This document shows, piece by piece, positions 42,337 to 50,793 of a stretch of DNA of 54,233 nt. Origin of the DNA: JAJDIA01 sp031555145 (GTDB lineage Bacteria > Bacteroidota > Bacteroidia > Bacteroidales > Tannerellaceae). The notes below the pieces were generated by a model. It had not been told where the DNA came from, made no database searches, and saw only the letters and a program-made list of their open reading frames with translations. Where the stretch lies: positions 1-54,233 of the forward strand of contig JAVBUR010000045.1 of assembly GCA_031555145.1 (NCBI GenBank). Reading direction: 5' to 3'. Positions within the stretch are counted from its first letter, which is position 1, and each line of letters starts with the position of its first letter. Made by a program: the position numbers and the translations under genes.

Positions 42337-43494
42337 ATGAAGAAATATCTGTGGATAATCATGTTAGCAGGAGTGGTCGGTTGCACCGGCGAAACGTATT
42401 GGAAAGGAAAAGCCGAAAAAGTGCTTTCCGCCCAGTTGAAACAGGAAGTAGCCTGGGCCATGAAGCAGGAACCGGTGACAGTCACGGCCTACAGTTGTGA
42501 ACGGAGCCTGGGAGGGATACATGATTTTTATTCCGAAGGCGATTACTGGTGGCCTAATCCGGACAATCCCGATGCGCCCTACATCCAACGCGATGGACAA
42601 TCGAATCCCGATAACTTTGTAGCCCACCGCCAGGCCATGATCCGCCTGAGCCGTGTTGTCGGAGCATTGGCTGCGGCCTATATGGAAACGGGCGATAGCC
42701 ACTATGCCCAACAGGCTTTCAGGCACGCCTATGCCTGGTTTGCCGATACCACCACGATGATGAATCCCTCGCTCCTGTATGCCCAGGCGATCAAAGGCGT
42801 TACCCCGGGGCGTGGTATAGGAATCATCGATACCATCCATCTGATGGAGGTAGCACAAGGCCTCCGGCAAATAGAAGGCGACAAGTCGATCGACTCACAG
42901 GAGCTGGCCACAGTAAAAAACTGGTTTGCCGGGTATATCGAGTGGCTGATGACTCACCCTAATTCAGCACAGGAAATGAACACGACCAACAACCATGCCA
43001 CCTGTTGGGTCATGCAGGTAGCCTCATTCGCCAAACTCACGGGTAATACCGAAGTACAAGCATTCTGCATCAAACGCTTCAAGGATATCCTCCTTCCCAA
43101 ACAGATGGCTTCCGACGGTAGCTTCCCTCGCGAAACCGCCCGTACCAAACCCTACGGCTACTCCCTTTTCAACCTCGATGCCATGGCTACTATCTGCCAG
43201 ATATTATCCACCCCCCAGGATAACCTCTGGCTTTTCACCGCCACCAACGGCGCCACCATGCGCGAAGCGTTTACCTTCATGTGCCCCTATATCCAAGATA
43301 AGTCCACATGGCCCTTCCCCCAGGATGTGATGTATTGGAATGATTGGCCGGTAGCCCAGCCCTCACTCATCTTCGCAGCCGAAGCGTATAACGATCAGCA
43401 GATCTTCGACCTTTGGAAGTCCCTGCCTCACGAAATAGCCCCCGGCGAAATAGAACGTAACGTACCGGTTCGGTTCCCGACATTGTGGATGTAA
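42337..43494 (+). CDS. Alginate lyase family lipoprotein
   Basis: A 385-residue protein with a lipoprotein signal (IIMLAGVVGC, Cys about 14). PVTVTAYSCERSLGGIHDFYSEGDYWWPNPDNPDAPYIQRDGQSNPD (about 35-80), MNTTNNHATCWVMQ (about 210-223) with the catalytic Asn-His pair, and MASDGSFPRETARTKPYGYSLFNLDAM (about 250-276) match the alginate lyase (alpha/alpha toroid) family PF05426. The family cuts uronic-acid polymers by beta-elimination; in a gut organism the substrate may be another uronate glycan. Start at 42337 is preferred over 42301, which overlaps the preceding gene and lacks a signal peptide. Confidence 0.85.
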   Translation: MKKYLWIIMLAGVVGCTGETYWKGKAEKVLSAQLKQEVAWAMKQEPVTVTAYSCERSLGGIHDFYSEGDYWWPNPDNPDAPYIQRDGQSNPDNFVAHRQAMIRLSRVVGALAAAYMETGDSHYAQQAFRHAYAWFADTTTMMNPSLLYAQAIKGVTPGRGIGIIDTIHLMEVAQGLRQIEGDKSIDSQELATVKNWFAGYIEWLMTHPNSAQEMNTTNNHATCWVMQVASFAKLTGNTEVQAFCIKRFKDILLPKQMASDGSFPRETARTKPYGYSLFNLDAMATICQILSTPQDNLWLFTATNGATMREAFTFMCPYIQDKSTWPFPQDVMYWNDWPVAQPSLIFAAEAYNDQQIFDLWKSLPHEIAPGEIERNVPVRFPTLWM

Positions 43495-43504
43495 GGATTT
43501 GGTA

Positions 43505-44695
43505 TTATAGGTGGAATAAATCGGCAGGGTTCATACTGAGAAATTGTTCGAAGGGAATACCGTCTGTACCGATAGTATAGAGTCCACGGGGGTGAAATTC
43601 GTCATTAAACAGGGATAGCCCCAGGTTTGTACTTTCTCTTCCGCTTTTTACTTCAAGGGCGACAAGATGATTCCCTTTTTCAATAACATAGTCAACCTCA
43701 TAGTGACCCTGGTTCCAGTAGTAAACATTGAACCGGTGTTTCATCCCGCTGTTGATAAGGTGTACTCCAACGGCTGATTCGGCAAATCGTCCCCATTCTT
43801 TCGGGTTACTACGCATCGCATCGAATGAGTCGCTTTGACTGGCTGCAAGCAATGCGTTGTTGTATACCTGGAATTTGGGCTTGGAGGCTCGCTTGCGGAT
43901 AATGTCGGCGGCGTATTTTTCAAGTCCGGATAATAAGCCGGCTTCTTTCAGGAGGGTGAGATAGCCTGACAGAGTGGTCAGATTGCCTGATTCCTGCAAT
44001 TCGCCTTGTACTTTGGTTAATGAGAGTATCTGAGAGGAGTATTTGCAGCCGATTTCAAACAGCCTCTTTAGCAATGCGGGTTTATCCACTCGGGTCATCA
44101 TCAGGATGTCTTTTGCGATGGTTGTCTCTACCAAAGACTCTCTTATGTAATCTTTCCAGCGGCCTTCGTCCGAAATCAATGAGGCAGAACCCGGGTAACC
44201 GCCAAAATAAATGAACTGTTCGACGTTCCAACCGAACGCATCGCGCATTTCATTATATGACCAATGGGTAACATTGGTGAGCTCATATCGTCCGGCTAGC
44301 GATTCGGTAAGTCCTTTTTGGATGAGAAGTCGTGAGGATCCTAATAGTATGACTTTTATATTTGTGTCGGAAAAGGAATCGCTGTCCCATTCTCCTTTTA
44401 CGGTCTCACTCCAGTTCGGCACTTTTTGTACTTCATCCACAATGAGGAGTAGTTCCTTTCTGTGGTTCTGCTGTAGCTGGAAACGGGCATTCCCCCATTC
44501 GCGTCTGAGCCAGGTGCTATCAGCTGCATATAAGTCGTCTGCAGTGACGAAGTGACAAGGTATGTCTGTTTGCTGCGTTAATTGCTTTATTAAGGTTGTC
44601 TTTCCCACCTGACGAGGTCCGACCAATACTTGTATGAACTTCCTGTCTTCAGAAATCCTCCCTTTAATATCCTGTAATATAGACCGTTCGAACAT
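43505..44695 (-). CDS. AAA ATPase with DUF4143 domain
   Basis: A 396-residue protein: Walker A GPRQVGKTTLIKQL (about 27-40), Walker B LLLIVDEVQKVPNW (about 88-101), sensor region VILLGSSRLLIQKG, and a C-terminal DUF4143 domain with a PD-(D/E)xK-like set YEVDYVIEKGNHLVALEVKSG (about 335-355). This is the widespread AAA_14/DUF4143 family, common in bacteria as scattered singletons; its role is not established, and defence or toxin-like roles are speculated. It is a lone gene converging on the alginate-lyase gene. Confidence 0.9.
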   Translation of the reverse strand: MFERSILQDIKGRISEDRKFIQVLVGPRQVGKTTLIKQLTQQTDIPCHFVTADDLYAADSTWLRREWGNARFQLQQNHRKELLLIVDEVQKVPNWSETVKGEWDSDSFSDTNIKVILLGSSRLLIQKGLTESLAGRYELTNVTHWSYNEMRDAFGWNVEQFIYFGGYPGSASLISDEGRWKDYIRESLVETTIAKDILMMTRVDKPALLKRLFEIGCKYSSQILSLTKVQGELQESGNLTTLSGYLTLLKEAGLLSGLEKYAADIIRKRASKPKFQVYNNALLAASQSDSFDAMRSNPKEWGRFAESAVGVHLINSGMKHRFNVYYWNQGHYEVDYVIEKGNHLVALEVKSGRESTNLGLSLFNDEFHPRGLYTIGTDGIPFEQFLSMNPADLFHL

Positions 44696-45133
44696 ATCCT
44701 GAAAAATTATTAGGCATACATAACTAAACTATTAGGCAAATATAATAAAATAAATACGAGTACCCAACTAAAACGACAAGAAAAAGGCTGCTTCAATGCC
44801 GCTCTTTTTTTCATGCCTATTACATGCCTATTACATGTCTATATGTTGCCTATACTGTTCCTGTACCCCAAACAGCCCCGTTCCGTAGCATCCGAGGCCT
44901 CTGCCCTTTTTGAAGGAAGGTGTGTCAAAAGTAGTTTGGCACACCCTCGTGAACCATTTTCACCGAGTCGTCCCCGAAGATCCCCCTCTTTGCAAAAAAA
45001 CCATAAAAACAAACGATTTTGCAGAAAGGAGAGTAAAAATAATCCTTTTATGATTCCTTCGTAACAAAATTCCCTTACATTTGCGAGAACCCGGTGGCGC
45101 GCCATCTGAAGAGAACCTGTAATTAGACACTAT
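44696..45133. other. Spacer upstream of the efflux operon
   Basis: About 440 bp with no convincing gene. A short tandem repeat, CATGCCTATTA twice and then CATGTCTATA, lies at about 44812-44845. A short open frame crosses the region in each direction, but neither resembles a known protein. TACATTTG (45076-45083) is a full -7 box, about 50 bp ahead of the adaptor start, and is the likely promoter of the efflux operon. A long A-rich stretch lies at 44995-45020. Confidence 0.5.
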
Positions 45134-46213
45134 ATGAAGTACTACCTGTTTACCATTTTGTTTCTCGCAGGCGTGATGACTGCCTGCAGCGGAAGCAAAA
45201 ACCCTTCCGAAACGGAAGAAGGGAACGTCGAAACCGTCCTGCCCGACGAAGCGAATGAGGTGACCGTCATGGACCTCCATGTCACCGACTTCAAGCATGA
45301 ACTGATCAGTAACGGAAAACTTTCCGCCCGCCGCTATGTAGATATCCGTTTCGAGTCGGCCGAACCGATCGCAACCATCTATGTCAAGAACGGCGACCGG
45401 GTGACGAAAGGTCAGAAACTGGCGGAGCTTTCACCCTTCCGGCTGGCCAACAAGACGGCACAGGCCAAAGATGCCCTCGAACGCGCCCGGTTGGAACTAC
45501 AGGATGTATTGATCGGACAGGGTTACCTGCTCGAAGACTCGGCCAAAGTGCCTGCCGCCACCATGCAACTGGTGCGTGTGAAGAGCGGATACGACCAGGC
45601 CGAGGCACAATATCGCCTCGCAGTCTATGAACAGGAACGGGCCGTACTCACCGCACCGTTCGACGGCGTAGTAGCCAATCTCTTCGCCAAACAATTCAAT
45701 ACAGCCTCTACCTCCGAAGTGTTCTGCACGATCATCGACCCGCAAAGCCTCGAAGCGTCGTTCACCGTGCTTGAAAGCGAACTGCCGCTGATCAAGAACG
45801 GCGACCGGGTAGAGGTCAGCCCCTTTGCCGCCGCCAACCTGCAGACCGAAGGCCGTATCTCGGAGATCAACCCGCTGGTCGACGCCAACGGGATGGTACA
45901 GGTAAAGGCTGCCGTAACAGGCAAAAGCAACCTGTTCGAAGGAATGAACGTACGCGTCAGCGTACAACGCTCGCTGGGCAAACAATTGGTCATCCCCAAG
46001 AGTGCGCTCGTGCTCCGCTCGGGCAAGCAGGTGGTGTTCACGCTGGTCGATAACAAAGCCTACTGGAATTATGTACACACGGGACTGGAAAATGCCGGTT
46101 ACTATACCATCATTGATGATGGCGTATTGAAGGATGGGGATATCGTTATCACCGGTGGAAATATCAACCTGGCGCATGACGCACCCGTCGTAATCTCTTC
46201 CAGCAATGATTAA
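45134..46213 (+). CDS. RND efflux periplasmic adaptor lipoprotein (MFP)
   Basis: A 359-residue lipoprotein (FLAGVMTACSGS, Cys about 19). The biotinyl-lipoyl-like half motifs flank a short alpha hairpin: FESAEPIATIYVKNGDRVTKGQKLAEL (about 75-101) and AVLTAPFDGVVANLFAKQFNT (about 172-192), followed by the beta-barrel and membrane-proximal domains (LVIPKSALVLRSGKQVVFTLVDNKAYW). It bridges inner-membrane pump and outer-membrane channel. The stop overlaps the next start by 8 bp. Confidence 0.92.
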   Translation: MKYYLFTILFLAGVMTACSGSKNPSETEEGNVETVLPDEANEVTVMDLHVTDFKHELISNGKLSARRYVDIRFESAEPIATIYVKNGDRVTKGQKLAELSPFRLANKTAQAKDALERARLELQDVLIGQGYLLEDSAKVPAATMQLVRVKSGYDQAEAQYRLAVYEQERAVLTAPFDGVVANLFAKQFNTASTSEVFCTIIDPQSLEASFTVLESELPLIKNGDRVEVSPFAAANLQTEGRISEINPLVDANGMVQVKAAVTGKSNLFEGMNVRVSVQRSLGKQLVIPKSALVLRSGKQVVFTLVDNKAYWNYVHTGLENAGYYTIIDDGVLKDGDIVITGGNINLAHDAPVVISSSND

Positions 46214-49200
46214 ATTCCTGCTACAACGTCCGATCGCCGTGTTGATGGCCTTCACGGCGTGCTTCATCGTCGGGTTGGTGACCTATTTCACCATCCCGGT
46301 CTCCCTCCTGCCCGATATTGCCATCCCGGAGATCACCGTCCAGGTGTCGGGGAAAAACACGTCGGCACGTGAGTTGGAGAATACCGTGATCAAGCCCATC
46401 CGCCAGCAACTGATGCAGGTGGGTCGCCTGCGCGATATCAAGAGCGAGACGCGCGATGGGGCAGGCATTATCCGCCTCAACTTCGACTTCGGCACGAATA
46501 CCGACCTCGCCTTTATCGAAGTGAACGAGAAGATCGACGTGGCCATGAACTACCTGCCGCGTGAGTTCGAACGTCCCCGGGTAGTCAAAGCCAGTGCAAC
46601 GGATATTCCGGCGTTCTGCCTCAACCTGACGCTCAAAAGCGACACCAAGGGGGAACGGGAAAACGAGTCCGGCTTCCTGGAACTCTGCCAGTTTGCCGAA
46701 ACGGTCATCAAGCGACGCATCGAACAGCTTCCCGAAGTGGCGATGGTCGACATCACCGGGATGGTGAAGCGGCAGTTGCAGATCGTGCCGGACATGAGCC
46801 TGTTGGAGATGTCGGGTATCACGCTCGACGACCTTGAATCCGCCCTGACGTCGAACAATATCGAGCCGGGCAGTATGATGGTACGCGACGGCTATTATGA
46901 ATACAATATCAAATTCTCCACCCTGCTCCGTACCGAAGAAGATGTGGAAAACATCTATATCCGCAAAAGTAACCGTATCTTCCAACTCAAAGACCTGGCC
47001 TCCATTTCCGAAGTAGCGGAGAAAGAAAGCGGGCTGGCCATGACCAACGGCAAACGAGCCGTTACCCTGGCCATCATCAAGCAGGCCGACGAAAATATGG
47101 ATACGATGCGGGAGGCGCTGACCGGGGTCACCGACTACTTCTCGACCATCTATCCTGATATCGAATTTACCATCACCCGCGACCAGACCGAACTGCTCAG
47201 CTATACCATCTCCAACCTGAAGCAGAACCTGTTGCTGGCGTTTATCTTCATCTTCATTGTGGCCATCTTCTTCCTCGGCGACGTGAAGAGCCCGGCAGTG
47301 ATTGCGATCAGTATGATTACCAGTCTGGTGGTCTGTTTCTTTTTCTTCTACATATTCAAGATATCCCTCAACGTGATCTCGCTGACGGGGCTTATCCTGG
47401 CACTGGGGATGATGATCGACAGTTCGATCATCGTCACGGAGAACATCACCCAGTACCGGCTCCGGGGACATGCGCTGGAAGAAGCTTGTATCCTCGGGAC
47501 AAACGAGGTGGTCACACCCATGCTTAGTTCGACGTTGACGACCATCGCTGTGTTCGTGCCATTGGTGTTTATGAGCGGGATCGCCGGAGCGATCTTCTTC
47601 GACCAGGCTTTCTCGGTCACGATCGGGTTGCTGGTATCCTACATGACGGGGATTATGCTGCTGCCCGTCCTCTTCAAGCTGGTGTACAGCCTGCCGGAAG
47701 GAAAGTTCAAGTGGCTTAACTACGACATCAACAACCTGATCAAGGCGCATACAATGGACCGTTTCTATGATGCCGGCGTAGACTTTGTGTTCCGGCATAA
47801 GAAGAGTTCCTGCATCTTCCTGATCCTGTCCGTGCCCCTCTGTGTGGCCATGTTCTATGTTATTCCCAAAAGCCGCATGCCCGAAGTGGATCAGAACGAA
47901 CTGCTCGCCCTGATCGAATGGAACGAGAATATCCACCTCGACGAGAACCGCGACCGCATCGCCCGCCTCTTTGCCGATGCCGATGAAGCAGGCGCACAGC
48001 ATACGGCCTATGTCGGCATGCAGCAGTTTATCCTTAAGCGCGACAAAGAGCTGTCGGTATCTGAAGCTGAGTTATATTTCAAGACCGCTACGACCAAAGA
48101 AATTGCCCCCTTGCAGGCACGGGTGACCCGTTGGTTGCAAGCGAACTATCCGGAGGCTGTCTTCTCATTTGCTCCGCCCGAAACAGTGTATGAGAAACTG
48201 TTTGTCACCGGAGAGGCTGATATCGTGGCTGAGTTCTACTACCGTAACAAATCCGAAGCACCCGACGCCACCACCCTGCGCAACATCGAAGGGATGATGA
48301 TCAAAGCCTCCGGCGAGAATCCGGTGGGTGTGGCGTTCGACAACCAACTCAATATCCTGATCGACAGACAGAAACTGCTGTTGTATAACGTCAACTACAA
48401 CGAGGTATATCGCATCCTGAAGACCGCCTTCAAAGAGAACGAGGTTGCCACCCTCCGCTCCTACCAGCAATACCTGCCGATCGCCATCGCCGGTAAGGAG
48501 CAGACCGTGAAAGACATTATGGAGCAAACCCTTGTCCGGACACTGCCGGATAAAGCAGGCAAGACGCAGTTCATCCCCCTCCAGTCGCTCGTACGCATCA
48601 CGCCCGGGGAAGACCTGAAGACAATCACCGCCGGGAAGAACGGCGAGTTTATCCCTTACAGTTTCTACAATATTCAAAGCCCGGAACAACTGATGGAACA
48701 GATCCGGCGGACAGCCGACGGGAACGGCCTCATCAATGCCACCGGAACCGCCCGGGCGGCACTGTGGGATATGGACTTTTCGGGCAGTTTCTTCTCCAAC
48801 AAGAAGATGTTGAATGAACTCGTGATCATCCTTTTCGTCTCCATCCTGCTGATGTATTTCATCCTGGCGGCACAGTTCGAGAGCTTCCTCCAACCGTTGA
48901 TCGTGCTGTTTGAGATACCGGTCGACGTGGCCTTCGCCTTACTGGTGCTATGGCTCTGCGGCCATACGCTCAACCTGATGAGTGCTATCGGGATTGTGGT
49001 GACCTGCGGGATCATTATCAACGACTCCATCCTCAAGATTGATGCGATCAATGAGATGCGGAAGACAGGCGTCCCACTGCTCGAAGCCATCCATGAGGCC
49101 GGACGGAGGCGTCTGCGCCCGATCGTGATGACATCGCTCACGTCGGTGTCCGGTATGTTACCGCTCCTGTTCTCGTTCGACCTTGGTAGCGAACTGGAAA

Positions 49201-49310
49201 AACCGTTGGCTATCTCCATGATCGCCGCCATGATCATCGGTACGGTAGTGAGCCTTTTCCTTATTCCGCTGGTTTACTGGTTTATCTATAGAAAACACGA
49301 TACGATATGA
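46206..49310 (+). CDS. RND efflux permease 1
   Basis: A 1034-residue HAE-1/AcrB-like pump with 12 predicted helices and two periplasmic loops. IKFLLQRPIAVLMAFTACFIVGLVTYFTIPVSLLPDIAIPEITV is the normal start; GLILALGMMIDSSIIVTENI (about 395-414) is TM4, where AcrB has a DD pair and this protein has D-S; GIVVTCGIIINDSILKIDAINEMRKTG lies in TM10, with Asn where AcrB has Lys940. The C-terminal PLVYWFIYRK is typical. It is driven by protons and works with the adaptor upstream and the TolC protein downstream (4-bp ATGA overlap). Substrate unknown. Confidence 0.93.
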   Translation: MIKFLLQRPIAVLMAFTACFIVGLVTYFTIPVSLLPDIAIPEITVQVSGKNTSARELENTVIKPIRQQLMQVGRLRDIKSETRDGAGIIRLNFDFGTNTDLAFIEVNEKIDVAMNYLPREFERPRVVKASATDIPAFCLNLTLKSDTKGERENESGFLELCQFAETVIKRRIEQLPEVAMVDITGMVKRQLQIVPDMSLLEMSGITLDDLESALTSNNIEPGSMMVRDGYYEYNIKFSTLLRTEEDVENIYIRKSNRIFQLKDLASISEVAEKESGLAMTNGKRAVTLAIIKQADENMDTMREALTGVTDYFSTIYPDIEFTITRDQTELLSYTISNLKQNLLLAFIFIFIVAIFFLGDVKSPAVIAISMITSLVVCFFFFYIFKISLNVISLTGLILALGMMIDSSIIVTENITQYRLRGHALEEACILGTNEVVTPMLSSTLTTIAVFVPLVFMSGIAGAIFFDQAFSVTIGLLVSYMTGIMLLPVLFKLVYSLPEGKFKWLNYDINNLIKAHTMDRFYDAGVDFVFRHKKSSCIFLILSVPLCVAMFYVIPKSRMPEVDQNELLALIEWNENIHLDENRDRIARLFADADEAGAQHTAYVGMQQFILKRDKELSVSEAELYFKTATTKEIAPLQARVTRWLQANYPEAVFSFAPPETVYEKLFVTGEADIVAEFYYRNKSEAPDATTLRNIEGMMIKASGENPVGVAFDNQLNILIDRQKLLLYNVNYNEVYRILKTAFKENEVATLRSYQQYLPIAIAGKEQTVKDIMEQTLVRTLPDKAGKTQFIPLQSLVRITPGEDLKTITAGKNGEFIPYSFYNIQSPEQLMEQIRRTADGNGLINATGTARAALWDMDFSGSFFSNKKMLNELVIILFVSILLMYFILAAQFESFLQPLIVLFEIPVDVAFALLVLWLCGHTLNLMSAIGIVVTCGIIINDSILKIDAINEMRKTGVPLLEAIHEAGRRRLRPIVMTSLTSVSGMLPLLFSFDLGSELEKPLAISMIAAMIIGTVVSLFLIPLVYWFIYRKHDTI

Positions 49311-50788
49311 AACGCGTAAAGATCTGCATACTCCTGCTTGCCCTCGGGGCAGGCGGCCTCCAGGCACAACAGTTGGTGCTCTCGCTCGAACGGACCATCG
49401 AACTGGCCGCCGACAGTTCGCTGGAATCCTTCCGTAATAAGAACCTCTACCTGGCCGGTTACTGGCAGTACCGTACCTTCCAGGCCGGCCGGTTGCCTAG
49501 CCTGACCTTGAACCTGACGCCGGCACAGTATTACCGCGACATCACCCGGCGGTACGACTCGGAGCAAAACATCGACGTCTTTCGCGAGCAACAGTCGTTT
49601 TATGCCGGCGGCAACCTGCGGGTCAAACAAAACTTCGACTTGTTGGGCGGTAGTTTCTATCTCGATTCCGACTTGGGCTATATGCGTAACTTCGGGGATA
49701 ATACCTACAACCAATACACCACCGTACCGATCCGTATCGGCTATTACCAGGATTTGCTCGGCTATAACCCTTTCCGCTGGGAACGCAAGATCGAGCCGCT
49801 GAAATACGAAAAAGTCAAGAAAGAGCTGCTTTACAACCTGGAGAAGGTAAGCGAAGAAGCGACCACCTACTTCTTCGAACTGGCCATGGCACAGGCCGAA
49901 TACGATCTGGCAAAGGATAATGTATCTTCTTCGGATACCCTCTACCGGACAGGTGAACAACGGCATAAAATCGCCTCCATCACCCAAGCCGACTTGTTGA
50001 CGTTGAAGCTTGATGCCGCCAATGCCCGCAACACCTTGCAAAACAAAGACATAGAACTGAAACGCGCCATGTTCAGCCTGGCTTCGTATCTCAACTTCGA
50101 CAAGAACACCGAAATACGCCTCCAACTGCCGAGCCGCCCCCGCGATATGATTATCTCTGTCGATGAGGCACTGACCGCCGCCCGGGAGAACAACCCGAAG
50201 TTCCTCGACCTTCGCCAGCAGGTGCTCGAAGCCGAACGGCAGGTGGATAAGACACGGAAAGAGTCGCTCTTCAATGCCTCGTTCCAGGCCAGCGTCGGAT
50301 TCAACCAGGTAGCCAACAGCTTCAACGAAGCCTATCGCAACCCTTTGCAACAGGATATCGTATCGATCTCCCTCTCCATCCCGCTCATCGACTGGGGCGT
50401 GCGCAAGGGGAAATACAATGTGGCGAAAAACAATCTCGCCGTCACCCAGATATCTGTCCGCCAGGATGAACTGACAGTAGAAGAAGACGTGATCATGACC
50501 GTAGGCGACTTCAATATCCAGCAGAACCTGATCGGTAGCGCCGAAGAAGTGCTCGACCTATCGATCATGGCCTACAACGAAACCAAGCAGCGGTTCATGA
50601 TCGGTAAGGCCGATATCAACAGCCTCACGCTCTCACTCAACCGCCAGCAGGAAGCACAGCGCAACTATATCTCTGCGCTTCGCAACTACTGGCAGAGTTA
50701 CTATAAGATACGCAAGCTGACGCTCCACGATTTCGAAACGGGTATCTCGCTCAGCAACAAGTTTGATTATTCGCACCATATTCAATGA
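49307..50788 (+). CDS. TolC family outer-membrane efflux protein
   Basis: A 493-residue outer-membrane factor with a signal peptide (MKRVKICILLLALGAGGLQA) and two OEP repeats (PF02321): LSLERTIELAADSSLESFRNKNLYLAGYWQYRTFQAGRLPSLTLNLTP and ISVDEALTAARENNPKFLDLRQQVLEAERQVDKTRKESLFNASFQASVGF, each followed by helical segments. Long helices around 175-260 and 380-460 build the periplasmic tunnel. It is translationally coupled to permease 1 and lies 5 bp before permease 2, so one channel may serve both pumps. Confidence 0.9.
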   Translation: MKRVKICILLLALGAGGLQAQQLVLSLERTIELAADSSLESFRNKNLYLAGYWQYRTFQAGRLPSLTLNLTPAQYYRDITRRYDSEQNIDVFREQQSFYAGGNLRVKQNFDLLGGSFYLDSDLGYMRNFGDNTYNQYTTVPIRIGYYQDLLGYNPFRWERKIEPLKYEKVKKELLYNLEKVSEEATTYFFELAMAQAEYDLAKDNVSSSDTLYRTGEQRHKIASITQADLLTLKLDAANARNTLQNKDIELKRAMFSLASYLNFDKNTEIRLQLPSRPRDMIISVDEALTAARENNPKFLDLRQQVLEAERQVDKTRKESLFNASFQASVGFNQVANSFNEAYRNPLQQDIVSISLSIPLIDWGVRKGKYNVAKNNLAVTQISVRQDELTVEEDVIMTVGDFNIQQNLIGSAEEVLDLSIMAYNETKQRFMIGKADINSLTLSLNRQQEAQRNYISALRNYWQSYYKIRKLTLHDFETGISLSNKFDYSHHIQ

Positions 50789-50793
50789 GATAG

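Noticed and set aside
44812..44845. CRISPR-like repeat array
   Set aside because: The repeats are about 11 bp, directly adjacent, without spacers; a simple tandem repeat.
44813..45064. Short open frames on both strands upstream of the efflux operon
   Set aside because: No domain, no promoter in the right place, and composition dominated by the repeat and the A-rich tract.
46221..48002. 593-codon minus-strand open frame inside RND permease 1
   Set aside because: It is the antisense of an RND gene with normal codon use; its His/Asp-rich translation is typical of such shadows.
49286..50350. 354-codon minus-strand open frame inside the TolC gene
   Set aside because: Antisense shadow of a gene with clear OEP domains.
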